In this document: piece by piece, positions 7,547 to 17,376 of the stretch
Layout: every line of letters starts with the position of its first letter
Position numbering within the stretch: position 1 is the first letter of the stretch
Origin: Novosphingobium marinum
Lineage (GTDB): Bacteria > Pseudomonadota > Alphaproteobacteria > Sphingomonadales > Sphingomonadaceae
Direction of reading: 5' to 3'
Assembly: GCF_013408095.1 (NCBI RefSeq)
Contig: NZ_JACBZF010000002.1
Span: 248,001 to 312,000 of the forward strand
DNA length: 64,000 nt
Notes under the pieces: model-generated
Database searches by the model: none
What the model saw: only the letters and a program-made list of their open reading frames with translations
What the model was told of the DNA's origin: nothing
Made by a program: the position numbers and the translations under genes

Positions 7547-9463
7547 TCATTTCGCCGACTTGGCCTCCACTAACGTGGCAATTGCCGCGGGAACAGAAGT
7601 GTCCTCAATTGTGGGAGGAATTTCAAAAGGCTCGCTGTTGACGATCTTGCGCAGCAAGTTGCGCAGAATCTTGCCGGAACGGGTTTTGGGCAATTGCGGC
7701 ACAACATGGACTTTCTTCAGAGCCGCCAGCGGGCCGAGCTCGTCGCGCACGGCTTCAACTATGCGGCTTGCCAGAGCCTCGTCGCCGTCGTGCCCGGTGC
7801 GGGCAGAGACAAAGGCAATCGGAATCATGCCTTTGATCGGATCATCGGCGCCAATTACAGCACATTCGGCAACGCCGTCCTGGCTCGCGACGATCTGTTC
7901 CATCTGACCGGTCGAAAGCCGGTGACCAGCGACATTGATGATGTCGTCGGTGCGCCCCATGATGTGGAGAAAGCCGTCGAGGTCGCGATAGCCGGCATCG
8001 CCGGTTTCATAGAAACCGGGAAAAGTCGCAAAATTCTTCTCATAGCCCGCCTTGTTGTTCCAAAGGGTCCGGAAGGCCCCAGGCGCTAGCGGCGCACGAA
8101 TGACGACATTGCCGCTGTCGCCTTCGGCAACGGGCTTTCCGTGATCGTCCAGGATCGCGAACTCATAGCCCGGCACCGCCAAGCCGGCGCTGCCGCGCTT
8201 GCGGCGTCGATCACCCAGGCCAATGCAGGTGGCGATGGCGGGCCAGCCCAGCTCTGTTTGCCACCAATGGTCGATCACGGGCAGGCCGCTGTTCTGTTCA
8301 AGCCAGTCTATCGTATCGGGATCGGCGCGTTCGCCAGCCAGAAAGATTGCCTGGCATCGTCCGGTGCCGATCTGCCCGAGCAACCTTCCGTCAGGGTCTT
8401 CCTTGCGGATGGCGCGGATTGCGGTCGGCGCGGTGAAGAACGACTTCACGTGGTGACGGGCGATGATCCGCCAGAATGTCCCGGGGTCGGGTGTCCCGAC
8501 CGGCTTGCCTTCGAACAGGACGGTTGTCGCTCCGACGAGCAAGGGTCCATAGACAATATAGCTGTGACCGACCACCCAGCCGACATCGGAAGCCGCCCAG
8601 AACGTGTCACCGACTTCGATACCATAGATATTTTCCATGGACCAGGCCAGCGCCACAGCATTTCCGCCATTCTCGCGCACCACGCCTTTGGGCAGGCCAG
8701 TTGTTCCCGAAGTGTAGAGTACATACAGCGGATCGGTTGCCGCTACCGGAGCGCAGGGCGGTATTTCATCGCCAATGGTGCGTGTACGAAGTTCCATCCA
8801 ATCGATATCGCGGTACGGGTTTAGCGTGGCGGCAACCTGTTCGCGCTGGAGGAGCACGACGTTCTGGACCGGGTGAGAGGTCAGCGCGATCGCCTCGTCC
8901 ACCAATGGCTTGTAAGCGATCGTTCGTCCGCCTTCGATCCCACAAGAAGCGGTCAGGACAAGTTTCGGCGTGGCATCGTCGATGCGTTTGGCGAGTTCGA
9001 GTGGCGAAAAGCCGCCGAACACCACCGAATGAACCACACCGAGCCGGGCGCAGGCGAGCATGGCAAAGACGGTCTCCGGGACCATCGGCATGTAGATGAC
9101 CACCCGATCTCCTTGCGCCACTCCCAGGTTCTTGAGCATTGCTGCCACCCGACCCGTTTGTTCGAGAAGTTCGGAATAGCTGTACCGCTTGATCGTCTTG
9201 GTGACCGGGCTGTCGTAAATCAGCGCAGTGGATCCGCCGCGACCTGCTGCCACATGCCGGTCGAGACAATTATGGCAGGTGTTCAGCTTGCCGTCCGGGA
9301 ACCATCCCTCAATATCATCAAATGCCACATTCGGGGGCGTGAACCAGTCGATGGCTTGGGCTGCCCGCCCCCAGAATTCGGCTGCGTTCTCGCTGGCTTC
9401 TTGCTGTGCCCTCTCAAGGCGGCGTATTGCGCCCTGCGACGATGGGTTTCCGGTTGAACTCAT
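7547..9463 (-). CDS. prpE: Propionyl-CoA / short-chain acyl-CoA synthetase
   Basis: A 638-residue AMP-forming ligase. An ACAS-type N-terminal domain is followed by the AMP-binding signature YTSGTTGLPKG (about 255-265), the YETGDAG block and KTRSGKILR near the C-terminus, whose Lys is the usual acetylation-regulated residue. Overall it matches PrpE/ACSS3 rather than Acs, so propionate or another short acid is the likely substrate. It shares a 4-base ATGA overlap with the upstream EamA gene, forming a two-gene operon. It may take up a short acid from aromatic side-chain or aldol cleavage (inference). Confidence 0.85.
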   Translation of the reverse strand: MSSTGNPSSQGAIRRLERAQQEASENAAEFWGRAAQAIDWFTPPNVAFDDIEGWFPDGKLNTCHNCLDRHVAAGRGGSTALIYDSPVTKTIKRYSYSELLEQTGRVAAMLKNLGVAQGDRVVIYMPMVPETVFAMLACARLGVVHSVVFGGFSPLELAKRIDDATPKLVLTASCGIEGGRTIAYKPLVDEAIALTSHPVQNVVLLQREQVAATLNPYRDIDWMELRTRTIGDEIPPCAPVAATDPLYVLYTSGTTGLPKGVVRENGGNAVALAWSMENIYGIEVGDTFWAASDVGWVVGHSYIVYGPLLVGATTVLFEGKPVGTPDPGTFWRIIARHHVKSFFTAPTAIRAIRKEDPDGRLLGQIGTGRCQAIFLAGERADPDTIDWLEQNSGLPVIDHWWQTELGWPAIATCIGLGDRRRKRGSAGLAVPGYEFAILDDHGKPVAEGDSGNVVIRAPLAPGAFRTLWNNKAGYEKNFATFPGFYETGDAGYRDLDGFLHIMGRTDDIINVAGHRLSTGQMEQIVASQDGVAECAVIGADDPIKGMIPIAFVSARTGHDGDEALASRIVEAVRDELGPLAALKKVHVVPQLPKTRSGKILRNLLRKIVNSEPFEIPPTIEDTSVPAAIATLVEAKSAK

Positions 9464-10389
9464 TTTTTGACTTTCCTCGACAACAGGATCGACGCGATTA
9501 TGATCAGCGATCCAAGTACATGATATTGCTCAAACCTCTCTCCCAGGAGCGGTACAGCCATCAATACGCCAAACACCGCCGGAAGGTTCATGTAGATGCC
9601 GGCCCGCATCGATCCAATGAGGGCAACCGCCCGGTTGAACAAGGCATAGGAAACGAGTGAAGGAAAGATGCCAATGAACACCAGCGCACTTGCCGAGGTT
9701 AGCGAGAGAGCGGACGCGCCTTCGAGCAACAGGTGCAATGCGTAGGGGATGGCAAGCGAGACGATACCCGCCGCAAACAACACCACCAGCAGGCTCAGGT
9801 GATGCAGCTGGGGTGCCTTGCGCAAGGACGTCGCATAGGCGGCGTAGAGAAACACCGCGGCCAACGCTAGCAGATCGCCAGTGTTGAGCGCCTCGAGGCG
9901 CAGGTTCGCCAATTGCCCCTTGGTCATGAACCATGCGACGCCCAAGATCGACAGTCCGGCGCAGGCAAAATGGAGCAAGGCCACGCGTTCGCGGAAAATC
10001 ACTGCCGGCATGACCAGCGTCATGATCGGCATGGTGGATTGGAGCAGCAGATTGTTTGTTGCCGTAGTCAGCTGGAGACTACTGTAGACGAGCAAGGAAA
10101 AGACCCCGACACCAAAGAACCCCAGCAATCCCAGGAAGGGCCAGGACCGGCGAATAGCCGGAAGGTCATCGCGAAGATGCGGCCAGGCGAATGGCAGGAC
10201 ACATGCCGCGGCGATAAGCCATCGCCAGAAGCCTATCGTCACTGGGGTCAGGTCGTCTCGAATCGCCCGACCGACAATCGGGTTCAATGCCCAAAAGAAA
10301 CTTGCCAGGCACAGCAGCAGCGTCGGAGTGTGCCAAAAACTGGACACAATTCCGTGCCTGAAACGTCGGACGTGATCGACTGTCGACAT
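9460..10389 (-). CDS. EamA (DMT) family inner-membrane transporter
   Basis: A 309-residue protein with about ten hydrophobic helices in two EamA repeats; the second starts near LNTGDLLALAAVFLYA. DMT transporters export or import small metabolites, and the substrate is not predictable here. The frame opens at 10470, but ATG 10389 follows a GGTGAGAG ribosome site and is preferred. It overlaps the acyl-CoA ligase start by 4 bases. It is divergent from the Rieske oxygenase gene across a 136-base region that holds an operator-like motif. Confidence 0.82.
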   Translation of the reverse strand: MSTVDHVRRFRHGIVSSFWHTPTLLLCLASFFWALNPIVGRAIRDDLTPVTIGFWRWLIAAACVLPFAWPHLRDDLPAIRRSWPFLGLLGFFGVGVFSLLVYSSLQLTTATNNLLLQSTMPIMTLVMPAVIFRERVALLHFACAGLSILGVAWFMTKGQLANLRLEALNTGDLLALAAVFLYAAYATSLRKAPQLHHLSLLVVLFAAGIVSLAIPYALHLLLEGASALSLTSASALVFIGIFPSLVSYALFNRAVALIGSMRAGIYMNLPAVFGVLMAVPLLGERFEQYHVLGSLIIIASILLSRKVKK

Positions 10390-10451
10390 TGCACTCTCAC
10401 CCGGCACCGGGGACCGAAAGATACGGCTTGCACCCCACAAGAGTATTGCAT

Positions 10452-10469
10452 ATCGTGCATCGCGTTGCA
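10452..10469. promoter_or_regulatory. Operator-like site (TTGCA-type motif)
   Basis: Read on the minus strand the site is TGCAACGCGATGCACGAT. It matches the site at 59279-59296 in 14 of 18 positions. It lies between two divergent operons (EamA-ligase and Rieske alpha-beta). Confidence 0.5.
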
Positions 10470-10525
10470 TGTATAGCGCGAATCGCCTATGCAGTACTCA
10501 GACAAAAAAGCATGGGAGCGATGTG

Positions 10526-11905
10526 ATGAATGGATCGTCGGCACTCGTCGACAACATCGGTGCGAGCCAGTCTCGCCGGGTGTTCTGGGATCAAGATGTC
10601 TATCAGCTGGAGCTGGAGCGGATATTCTCGCGGTGCTGGCTCATGATCGGACATGATTCGCTAGTTCCCAAACCGGGCGACTTCATTACGACGTACATGG
10701 CAGAAGACCGTGTCATCTTGTCGCGGCAGCCGGACGGTTCGCTGAAGGCGTTCATTAATTCCTGCACTCACCGCGGCAACCAGATCTGTCATGCCGACAG
10801 CGGCAGCGCCAAGGCGTTCGTGTGCAATTATCATGGTTGGGTTTTCGGTCAGGATGGTTCGCTCGTCGATGTTCCGATGGAAGAGCGGTGCTATCACAGC
10901 GATCTCGACAAATCCAAGCTGGGGCTCGCGCCGATCCGGGTCGAAACTTACAAGGGCTTCATCTTCGGCTGCCATGATCCCGAAGCGCCCTCGCTTGAGG
11001 ACTATTTGGGGGACTTCTGCTGGTACCTCGATACGATCTGGGATGGTCCGGACGGTGGTCTGGAACTGCTCGGGCCGCCGTTGAAGAGCACCCTCGCCTG
11101 CAATTGGAAAGTCCCGGCCGAGAACTTCGTCGGCGATGGGTATCACGTGGGCTGGACGCATGCCGCCGCTCTCCAGATGATCGGGGGCGAGCTGGCTGGC
11201 CTGTCGGGCAATCGCGCCGACATGCCGTTTGACGACCTTGGTCTGCAATTCACCATGCGGCATGGCCACGGGTTTGGCCTGATCGATAACGCTGCGACTG
11301 CGATCCACGTCAAGCGCGACGGGTACGTCAAATATCTCGAGGAGACGCGGGGCGGAATTCGCGAAAAATTCGGGCCGGAGCGCGAACGGCTTTATGTCGG
11401 TCACTGGAATACGTCGATCTTCCCAAACTGTTCGTTCCTCTACGGAACCAACACCTTCAAGATCTGGCATCCGCGCGGGCCGCATGAAATCGAGGTCTGG
11501 ACCTATACCATGGTACCGAAGAATGCCGACACCGAAACTAAGCGGTCGATCCAGCGCGAAGCGATCCGTTCATTTGGTACGGCGGGAACGCTCGAAAGCG
11601 ACGATGGCGAAAACATGTCGTCGGCCACCTACAACAACAACGGTATCATCACCCGCAAGGGGTGGATGAATTCGAGCATGGGCAAGGACCGCGAAGGGCC
11701 GCACCCCGTCTATCCAGGAATTGTCGGGGTCAGCTTCATCGGCGAAACCTCGTATCGGGGCTTTTATCGTTTCTGGCAAGAAATGCTCGATGCGCCGGAT
11801 TGGGCCGCCATCCGGGCCAATGACGACACCTGGGATGCAATGTGGACCAACCGTAATTTCTGGCCTGATCGTCTGTCGGCGAAGCAAGCCGAGCCGCAAG
11901 ACTGA
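10526..11905 (+). CDS. Aromatic-ring-hydroxylating dioxygenase, alpha subunit
   Basis: A 459-residue oxygenase large subunit. The Rieske [2Fe-2S] ligands are Cys80, His82, Cys100 and His103 (CTH...CNYH). The catalytic domain has the bridging Asp204 and the iron ligands His207 and His212 in DGYHVGWTH. With the beta subunit downstream it forms an alpha3beta3 oxygenase that makes cis-dihydrodiols. The pattern is closer to biphenyl/naphthalene-type oxygenases than to benzoate-type. The start ATG 10526 follows GGGAGCG, and the frame extends 19 codons upstream. No reductase is nearby. Confidence 0.9.
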   Translation: MNGSSALVDNIGASQSRRVFWDQDVYQLELERIFSRCWLMIGHDSLVPKPGDFITTYMAEDRVILSRQPDGSLKAFINSCTHRGNQICHADSGSAKAFVCNYHGWVFGQDGSLVDVPMEERCYHSDLDKSKLGLAPIRVETYKGFIFGCHDPEAPSLEDYLGDFCWYLDTIWDGPDGGLELLGPPLKSTLACNWKVPAENFVGDGYHVGWTHAAALQMIGGELAGLSGNRADMPFDDLGLQFTMRHGHGFGLIDNAATAIHVKRDGYVKYLEETRGGIREKFGPERERLYVGHWNTSIFPNCSFLYGTNTFKIWHPRGPHEIEVWTYTMVPKNADTETKRSIQREAIRSFGTAGTLESDDGENMSSATYNNNGIITRKGWMNSSMGKDREGPHPVYPGIVGVSFIGETSYRGFYRFWQEMLDAPDWAAIRANDDTWDAMWTNRNFWPDRLSAKQAEPQD

Positions 11906-11929
11906 TCCGACAGCAATCTGGACCGCAAG

Positions 11930-12454
11930 ATGACCGAAACACGCAAGCCCGTAGGCATGGAACTGCATCATGCCATCGTCAGTCACTATTCCGCCGAGGT
12001 GCGGATGTTGCAGAACCAGCAATATCGCGAATGGTTCGATACTGTAATCGCCGAAGATATCCATTACTGGATGCCAGTTTACGAACAGCGGTACGCACGT
12101 GACCGCCGCCCGGATCCAACCCCGGGGGATGCCGCAATCTACAACGATGACTATGCCGAGCTGCAGCAGCGGGTCGACCGGTTGCTGACGGGTCAGGTAT
12201 GGATGGAAGATCCGCCATCACGTATCCGCTATTTCGTCACCAATGTCGAAGCATTCGAAATTGCACCGTTTGAATTCGAGGTCTTCTCTAATGTTCTGGT
12301 GCACCGCAATCGCCGACAGAACGAAGTTTACGTGCACACGCTGGGACGCGAAGACAAGCTGCGGAAAACAGACAGCGGCTTCAAGGTATTCAGCAGAAAG
12401 CTGAATATCGACGCGCGCGTCGTGCAGGACAAGAATCTCTATTTCTTTGTATAA
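11930..12454 (+). CDS. Aromatic-ring-hydroxylating dioxygenase, beta subunit
   Basis: A 174-residue small subunit of the NTF2-like ring-hydroxylating beta family (segments YREWFDTVIAEDIHYWMPV and SRIRYFVTNV are typical). It has a structural role in the hexamer and sometimes tunes substrate choice. It lies 24 bases behind the alpha gene. ATG 11930 has only a weak ribosome site, and ATG 11957 is an alternative. Confidence 0.9.
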   Translation: MTETRKPVGMELHHAIVSHYSAEVRMLQNQQYREWFDTVIAEDIHYWMPVYEQRYARDRRPDPTPGDAAIYNDDYAELQQRVDRLLTGQVWMEDPPSRIRYFVTNVEAFEIAPFEFEVFSNVLVHRNRRQNEVYVHTLGREDKLRKTDSGFKVFSRKLNIDARVVQDKNLYFFV

Positions 12455-12496
12455 GCAAATTCAATCAACTGGAAATCAGGAAACGGGAGAGGAAAA

Positions 12497-13594
12497 ATGG
12501 ACGCATACGCGGCAATTATCGAGCGTCAGGGCGGCGAATTCGTTCTGGATAACGTCTCTATCGAGGATCCGCGCGACGGCGAAGTGCTGGTCAAGGTTGC
12601 CGCAGCTGGCATGTGTCATACCGACCTGACGGTTCGCGATCAATATTACCCGACGCCGCTGCCGGCGGTGCTGGGCCATGAAGGTTCGGGCGTTGTCGAA
12701 AAGGTCGGACGTGGCGTCACCACTGTCAAGCCAGGCGACAAGGTCGTGCTCTCCTTCAGCTATTGCGGCACCTGTCCATCGTGCCTCAAGGGGCATCAGG
12801 CCTATTGTCCGAGCTTGTTCCCGCTCAATTTCATGGGCCGCCGCCTGGATGGTTCGACGCCGATTACCCGCAACGGCCAAGAGGTCAACGCCTGCTTCTT
12901 CGGGCAATCCTCGTTCGCGACCTATTCGATCGCGTCGGAAAACAACTGCGTCAAGGTTGCCGACGACGCACAGATCGAACTTTTGGGCCCACTGGGCTGC
13001 GGTATCCAGACCGGGGCGGGCAGCATCCTCAATGCGCTTTGTCCCGAACCTGGCTCCTCGATCGCGATCTTCGGGGTCGGGTCGGTCGGCCTCAGCGCAG
13101 TGATGGCCGCCAAGGCCTCGGGCTGCCTCAAGATCATCGCGGTTGACCGCAACGCAGACCGCTTGGAACTGGCGCGCGAACTGGGCGCCACCGATGTGAT
13201 CGACGCCAACACGGTCAACGCTCAGGAAGCGATCGTCGCGATGACCGGTGGCGGCGCCGACTATGCCATGGATACCACCGCCATTCCAGCGGTGCTGCGC
13301 TCGGCGGTGGACAGCACGCACAACATGGGTGAAACCGCAGTGGTCGGCGGGGCGAAGCTGGGCACCGAATTTTCGCTAGACATGAACAACATGCTGTTTG
13401 GCCGCAAGTTGCGCGGCGTAGTCGAAGGATCGAGCACCCCGCAGGTCTTCATCCCGCAACTGATTGCGATGCAGGAAGCCGGGCTGTTCCCGTTCGAGAA
13501 GCTCTGCACCTTCTATGATCTCGACCAGATCAACCAGGCCGTCGAGGATACCGAAAAAACCGGCAAGGCGATCAAGGCCATCCTCAAGATGTAG
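12497..13594 (+). CDS. Zinc-dependent aryl-alcohol dehydrogenase
   Basis: A 365-residue medium-chain dehydrogenase. The catalytic zinc site includes Cys in AAAGMCHTD and GHEGSGVVE. The structural zinc cysteines are in [15 protein letters not shown], and the NAD motif is [11 protein letters not shown]. The closest remembered relatives are benzyl-alcohol dehydrogenases (XylB type), which oxidise aromatic alcohols to aldehydes. It lies 42 bases after the beta subunit and has a good ribosome site (GGAGAGG), so it probably belongs to the same operon. Confidence 0.85.
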   Translation: MDAYAAIIERQGGEFVLDNVSIEDPRDGEVLVKVAAAGMCHTDLTVRDQYYPTPLPAVLGHEGSGVVEKVGRGVTTVKPGDKVVLSFSYCGTCPSCLKGHQAYCPSLFPLNFMGRRLDGSTPITRNGQEVNACFFGQSSFATYSIASENNCVKVADDAQIELLGPLGCGIQTGAGSILNALCPEPGSSIAIFGVGSVGLSAVMAAKASGCLKIIAVDRNADRLELARELGATDVIDANTVNAQEAIVAMTGGGADYAMDTTAIPAVLRSAVDSTHNMGETAVVGGAKLGTEFSLDMNNMLFGRKLRGVVEGSSTPQVFIPQLIAMQEAGLFPFEKLCTFYDLDQINQAVEDTEKTGKAIKAILKM

Positions 13595-13606
13595 GCCCGC
13601 GACCCA

Positions 13607-13640
13607 GTGGGCAGCAGCGGGTACATCGCGCGCTGCCCAC
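13607..13640 (+). terminator. Hairpin between adh and ppdK
   Basis: Perfect 9-bp arms GTGGGCAGC (13607-13615) and GCTGCCCAC (13632-13640) with a 16-base loop. There is no T-tract, so it is either a weak terminator or an mRNA-processing/stability structure between the two genes. Confidence 0.4.
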
Positions 13641-13668
13641 GGGGCGGTCACCAGGACTTCCAGCTGAA

Positions 13669-16335
13669 ATGAATAGCGTATTTTCCTTTGGCTCGGGCAT
13701 TGGACCCGAAGGCGCGCTCGTGCTGGACAAACGCGTCCTTGGCGGGAAGGGCGCAAATCTTGCCGAAATGGCGCAAATCGGCCTTCCGGTCCCGCCGGGC
13801 TTCACTATTGCCACCGGCGAATGCCTGGCCTTTCTCGAACAGGGCCGGGCATCGCTCGGACGAATTCGCGATCAGGTTGTGAAGGCCCTCGAACGGATCG
13901 AACAGGCCACGGGAAAGGTTTTCGGCGACCCTGACGATCCGCTGCTGGTCTCGGTGCGTTCGGGCGCGCGGGTATCCATGCCGGGGATGATGGACACGAT
14001 CCTGAACCTTGGCATCAATGATGCGACCGTCACCGGCCTGGGCCAGACCTCCGGGGATGAGCGGTTCGCGCTCGACAGTTATCGCCGCTTCATCCAGATG
14101 TATTCCAGTGTCGTGCTCGAAATCGAGCATGGCGTATTCGAGGCAGCCCTTGACCGCATCAAGGAAGATCGCGGCGTCGATGAGGATATCGATCTTCGAG
14201 TGGAGGATCTGCGCGGCGTGATCGCGACCTTCAAGGATCTCGTGCTTGCCCATCACGGCGCGGCCTTTCCTCAGGATGTACAGGAACAACTCTGGACGGC
14301 AATCGAGGCGGTGTTCCGCTCATGGGACTCACCGCGAGCCAAGGTCTACCGGCGCCTGAACGATATCCCCGGAGATTGGGGCACGGCGGTTAACGTCCAG
14401 GCCATGGTGTTCGGAAATCTTGGCGAGACCAGCGCTACCGGCGTCGCCTTTACCCGCAACCCTGCAACCGGCGAGAAGGCTTACTACGGCGAATGGCTGG
14501 CCAACGCCCAGGGTGAGGATGTTGTCGCCGGCATCCGCACGCCCCAGTATCTGACCAGGGCTGCCCGCGAAGCCGCAGGTGCGCGGCTTCCCTCAATGCA
14601 GGAAGCGATGCCGAAGGCCTATGCCCAACTTGCTGAGGTGTTCGAACTGCTGGAGCGCCACTATCGCGACATGCAGGACATCGAATTCACAGTCGAACGC
14701 GGCAAGCTCTACCTCCTTCAGACCCGTTCGGGCAAGCGCACCGCCAAGGCCGCGCTCAAGATTGCCGTCGACATGGTCGAAGAGAGCCTGGTCGACGAAG
14801 TGACCGCGCTGCTCCGCCTCGACCCGGCCTCGCTCGACCAGTTGCTTCACCCCTCGCTCGATCCGAATGCCCCGCGGGTGCTGCTCGGAAAGGGTTTGCC
14901 TGCCTCGCCCGGGGCAGCCTCGGGAGGTGTGGTATTCGATGCGGAAACAGCGGCACGGTGGGCCGAATTGGGAGAGAAGGTCATCCTCGTCAGGCATGAA
15001 ACGTCGCCTGACGACATCCATGGCATGCACGTCGCAACCGGCATCCTGACGGCGCGCGGCGGCATGACCAGCCACGCGGCCGTGGTCGCGCGGGGTATGG
15101 GCCGGCCATGCGTGGCGGGCAGCGCCAGTCTCAAGATCGACCCGGTCGCGCGGGTCGCCGAGATCGGCGGCCAGCGGCTCGAAGAGGGCGCATTCATCAC
15201 GATCGACGGTTCGACCGGCGAAGTGTTCCTGGGCGAACTGCCGACGATCCTGCCCAATCTTTCGGGCGATTTCGCAACGGTGATGGCATGGGCTGACAAG
15301 CATCGCCGCCTGAAGATTCGGACCAACGCGGAAACCCCGCTCGATTGCGAAATGGCCCGCCGGTTCGGGGCCGAAGGGGTCGGGCTTTGCCGAACCGAGC
15401 ACATGTTCTTCGATGAAAGCCGGATCCTCGCCATGCGGCAGATGATCCTGGCCGACAGCGAAAAGGAACGACGCTCCGCGCTCGACCAGCTATTGCCCGA
15501 ACAGCGCGCCGACTTCCGCCGGATCTTCGAGATCATGGAAGGCTTGCCAGTCACCATCCGCCTCCTCGATCCGCCGCTGCACGAGTTTCTGCCGCATACG
15601 GATAGCGAACTCACCGAGCTTTCGCGAGCGATGGGTATTGACGTGGAGCAGGTTCGGCATCGCGCAATCGAATTGACGGAAACCAACCCCATGCTGGGGC
15701 ATCGAGGCTGCCGACTGGGCGTGGTTTATCCCGAAATATACGAAATGCAGGCTCGCGCGATTTTCGAGGCTGCGCTCGAAGTCGCGGGCGAGGCGGGCAT
15801 GGCGGTCTGTCCCGAAATCATGATCCCGCTGGTCGGATTGCCGCATGAACTGGAATCACTGAAGGATACCCTGTACAGGGTCGCTGAAGTCGTGTTCGCC
15901 GAAAAAGGCGAGCGGATCGCCTTTAGCGTTGGCACCATGATCGAGCTGCCGCGGGCAGCCCTGGTTGCCGACGAAATCGCTGCAAGCGGGGAATTCTTCT
16001 CGTTCGGAACCAATGATCTGACCCAGACTACGCTGGGGATCAGCCGCGACGATGCGGCGCGTTTCCTGGGTGCTTATGTGGAAAAAGGCATTATCGCCAA
16101 GGACCCGTTCGTCACCCTCGATATCGAAGGGGTCGGCAAGCTGATCGAAATGGCATCGCGCAAAGGGCGCGAAACCCGGCCCGACCTAAAACTGGGGATC
16201 TGCGGCGAGCACGGCGGCGATCCGGCCACGATCGCCTTCTGTGAGGAGATCGGGTTGGACTATGTCAGCGCATCGCCTTTCCGGGTGCCGATTGCCCGAC
16301 TGGCTGCGGCCCAGGCGGCGCTGGCGCCTCTATGA
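13669..16335 (+). CDS. ppdK: Pyruvate, phosphate dikinase
   Basis: An 888-residue enzyme of normal PPDK length. It has an N-terminal ATP-grasp domain (GGKGANLAEMA at about 25-35), the phosphohistidine swivel domain with His469 in GGMTSHAAVVARGMG, and a C-terminal PEP-binding barrel with FGTNDLTQ. It interconverts pyruvate, ATP and phosphate with PEP, AMP and pyrophosphate. Its position among aldolase and ring-cleavage genes suggests that it turns pyruvate from aromatic breakdown into PEP for gluconeogenesis (inference). Confidence 0.95.
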   Translation: MNSVFSFGSGIGPEGALVLDKRVLGGKGANLAEMAQIGLPVPPGFTIATGECLAFLEQGRASLGRIRDQVVKALERIEQATGKVFGDPDDPLLVSVRSGARVSMPGMMDTILNLGINDATVTGLGQTSGDERFALDSYRRFIQMYSSVVLEIEHGVFEAALDRIKEDRGVDEDIDLRVEDLRGVIATFKDLVLAHHGAAFPQDVQEQLWTAIEAVFRSWDSPRAKVYRRLNDIPGDWGTAVNVQAMVFGNLGETSATGVAFTRNPATGEKAYYGEWLANAQGEDVVAGIRTPQYLTRAAREAAGARLPSMQEAMPKAYAQLAEVFELLERHYRDMQDIEFTVERGKLYLLQTRSGKRTAKAALKIAVDMVEESLVDEVTALLRLDPASLDQLLHPSLDPNAPRVLLGKGLPASPGAASGGVVFDAETAARWAELGEKVILVRHETSPDDIHGMHVATGILTARGGMTSHAAVVARGMGRPCVAGSASLKIDPVARVAEIGGQRLEEGAFITIDGSTGEVFLGELPTILPNLSGDFATVMAWADKHRRLKIRTNAETPLDCEMARRFGAEGVGLCRTEHMFFDESRILAMRQMILADSEKERRSALDQLLPEQRADFRRIFEIMEGLPVTIRLLDPPLHEFLPHTDSELTELSRAMGIDVEQVRHRAIELTETNPMLGHRGCRLGVVYPEIYEMQARAIFEAALEVAGEAGMAVCPEIMIPLVGLPHELESLKDTLYRVAEVVFAEKGERIAFSVGTMIELPRAALVADEIAASGEFFSFGTNDLTQTTLGISRDDAARFLGAYVEKGIIAKDPFVTLDIEGVGKLIEMASRKGRETRPDLKLGICGEHGGDPATIAFCEEIGLDYVSASPFRVPIARLAAAQAALAPL

Positions 16336-16388
16336 ACGGACGATGCAAGCTGAAATTCTGAACCAAATCGAGATGAGGTGCACCTAAA

Positions 16389-17351
16389 ATGGAATATGAT
16401 CGTAAGGATGCCAAGGCCTGGGCAACAAAGACCGTAAGGGGCTTCTATCAGTGTCCGATCACCCCGATGACCGCCGATTACAAGTTCGATGTGGACGGTA
16501 TCCGCTACAACATCGATAAATATGTCGAAATGGGCGTAGATGGCTTGGCCGTCGGCGGGTTCATCGCCGAATGCTGGAACGTCTCAGCGTCAGACTGGTT
16601 TCGCTATCACGAGATCGTTGCCGAGGCGAATGCCGGGCGGCTCGATCTGTGGACCATCGTGCTCGATCCAAGCGTCTATACCGCGATCGAGAAGATGCAG
16701 TTCGTCGAGAAGCTCGGGTATAACGGGGCTGAGGTGATCAACCCGGTTGTGCAGCTCAAGCGCGACGACGAAATCTATTCCTGGTTCAAGTTCCTGACCG
16801 ACCACACCGATCTGGCCGTCTGCCTCTACCGGACCCCGGTTTCGGGCACCGTGCTGAGCTGGGACCTGATGCGCCGCCTGGCCGATATCGAAACCGTGAT
16901 CGGCGTCAAACAAGGTGCCATGAGCCGTGCCGAGACAATCAAGATCCGCCAGCTAATGCCCGAAGGCTTCAACACGATGGAGCCATTCGAATACTTCTTC
17001 CTCGACGATCTGCGTCTTGGCGGCACCGTTTGCTGGGGTGAATTGTCCTACATGCTGTACGGCAAGAAGCGCCATTTCGCCAAGGAATACATCCGCCTGG
17101 CGCATGAAGGAAAATGGGAGGAAGCGCGGGCCGCTTCCGATCAGCTCAGCGAAGTCCGCGAATTCTATCACGACAACTTCCTGTGGGATATCGCCCGCAC
17201 CGCGACCTATGCCAGCGCACTTGCCAATGTGAAGGCCTGGTACGAAGCGATTGGCCTCAAGGCTGGCCCGATCCTGCCGCCGGTGGCTGATGTGACGCCG
17301 GAAAAGAAAGAGCAGATCAGGGCCAAGCTGGTCGAACTGGGCATTGCCTGA
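16389..17351 (+). CDS. DapA-superfamily aldolase/hydratase
   Basis: A 320-residue (beta/alpha)8 enzyme of the dihydrodipicolinate synthase / N-acetylneuraminate lyase superfamily. The Schiff-base Lys174 is in VIGVKQG and the partner Tyr147 in CLYRTP. Instead of the usual GTTGE it has GGFIAECW, as in NahE/PhdJ-like hydratase-aldolases that cleave aryl-ylidenepyruvates to aldehyde plus pyruvate. Given the NahD-type isomerase elsewhere in the window, that role is plausible but not proven. The ribosome site GAGGTG precedes ATG 16389. Confidence 0.75.
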   Translation: MEYDRKDAKAWATKTVRGFYQCPITPMTADYKFDVDGIRYNIDKYVEMGVDGLAVGGFIAECWNVSASDWFRYHEIVAEANAGRLDLWTIVLDPSVYTAIEKMQFVEKLGYNGAEVINPVVQLKRDDEIYSWFKFLTDHTDLAVCLYRTPVSGTVLSWDLMRRLADIETVIGVKQGAMSRAETIKIRQLMPEGFNTMEPFEYFFLDDLRLGGTVCWGELSYMLYGKKRHFAKEYIRLAHEGKWEEARAASDQLSEVREFYHDNFLWDIARTATYASALANVKAWYEAIGLKAGPILPPVADVTPEKKEQIRAKLVELGIA

Positions 17352-17376
17352 ACCGAACCAACGGGAATCCCAAAGC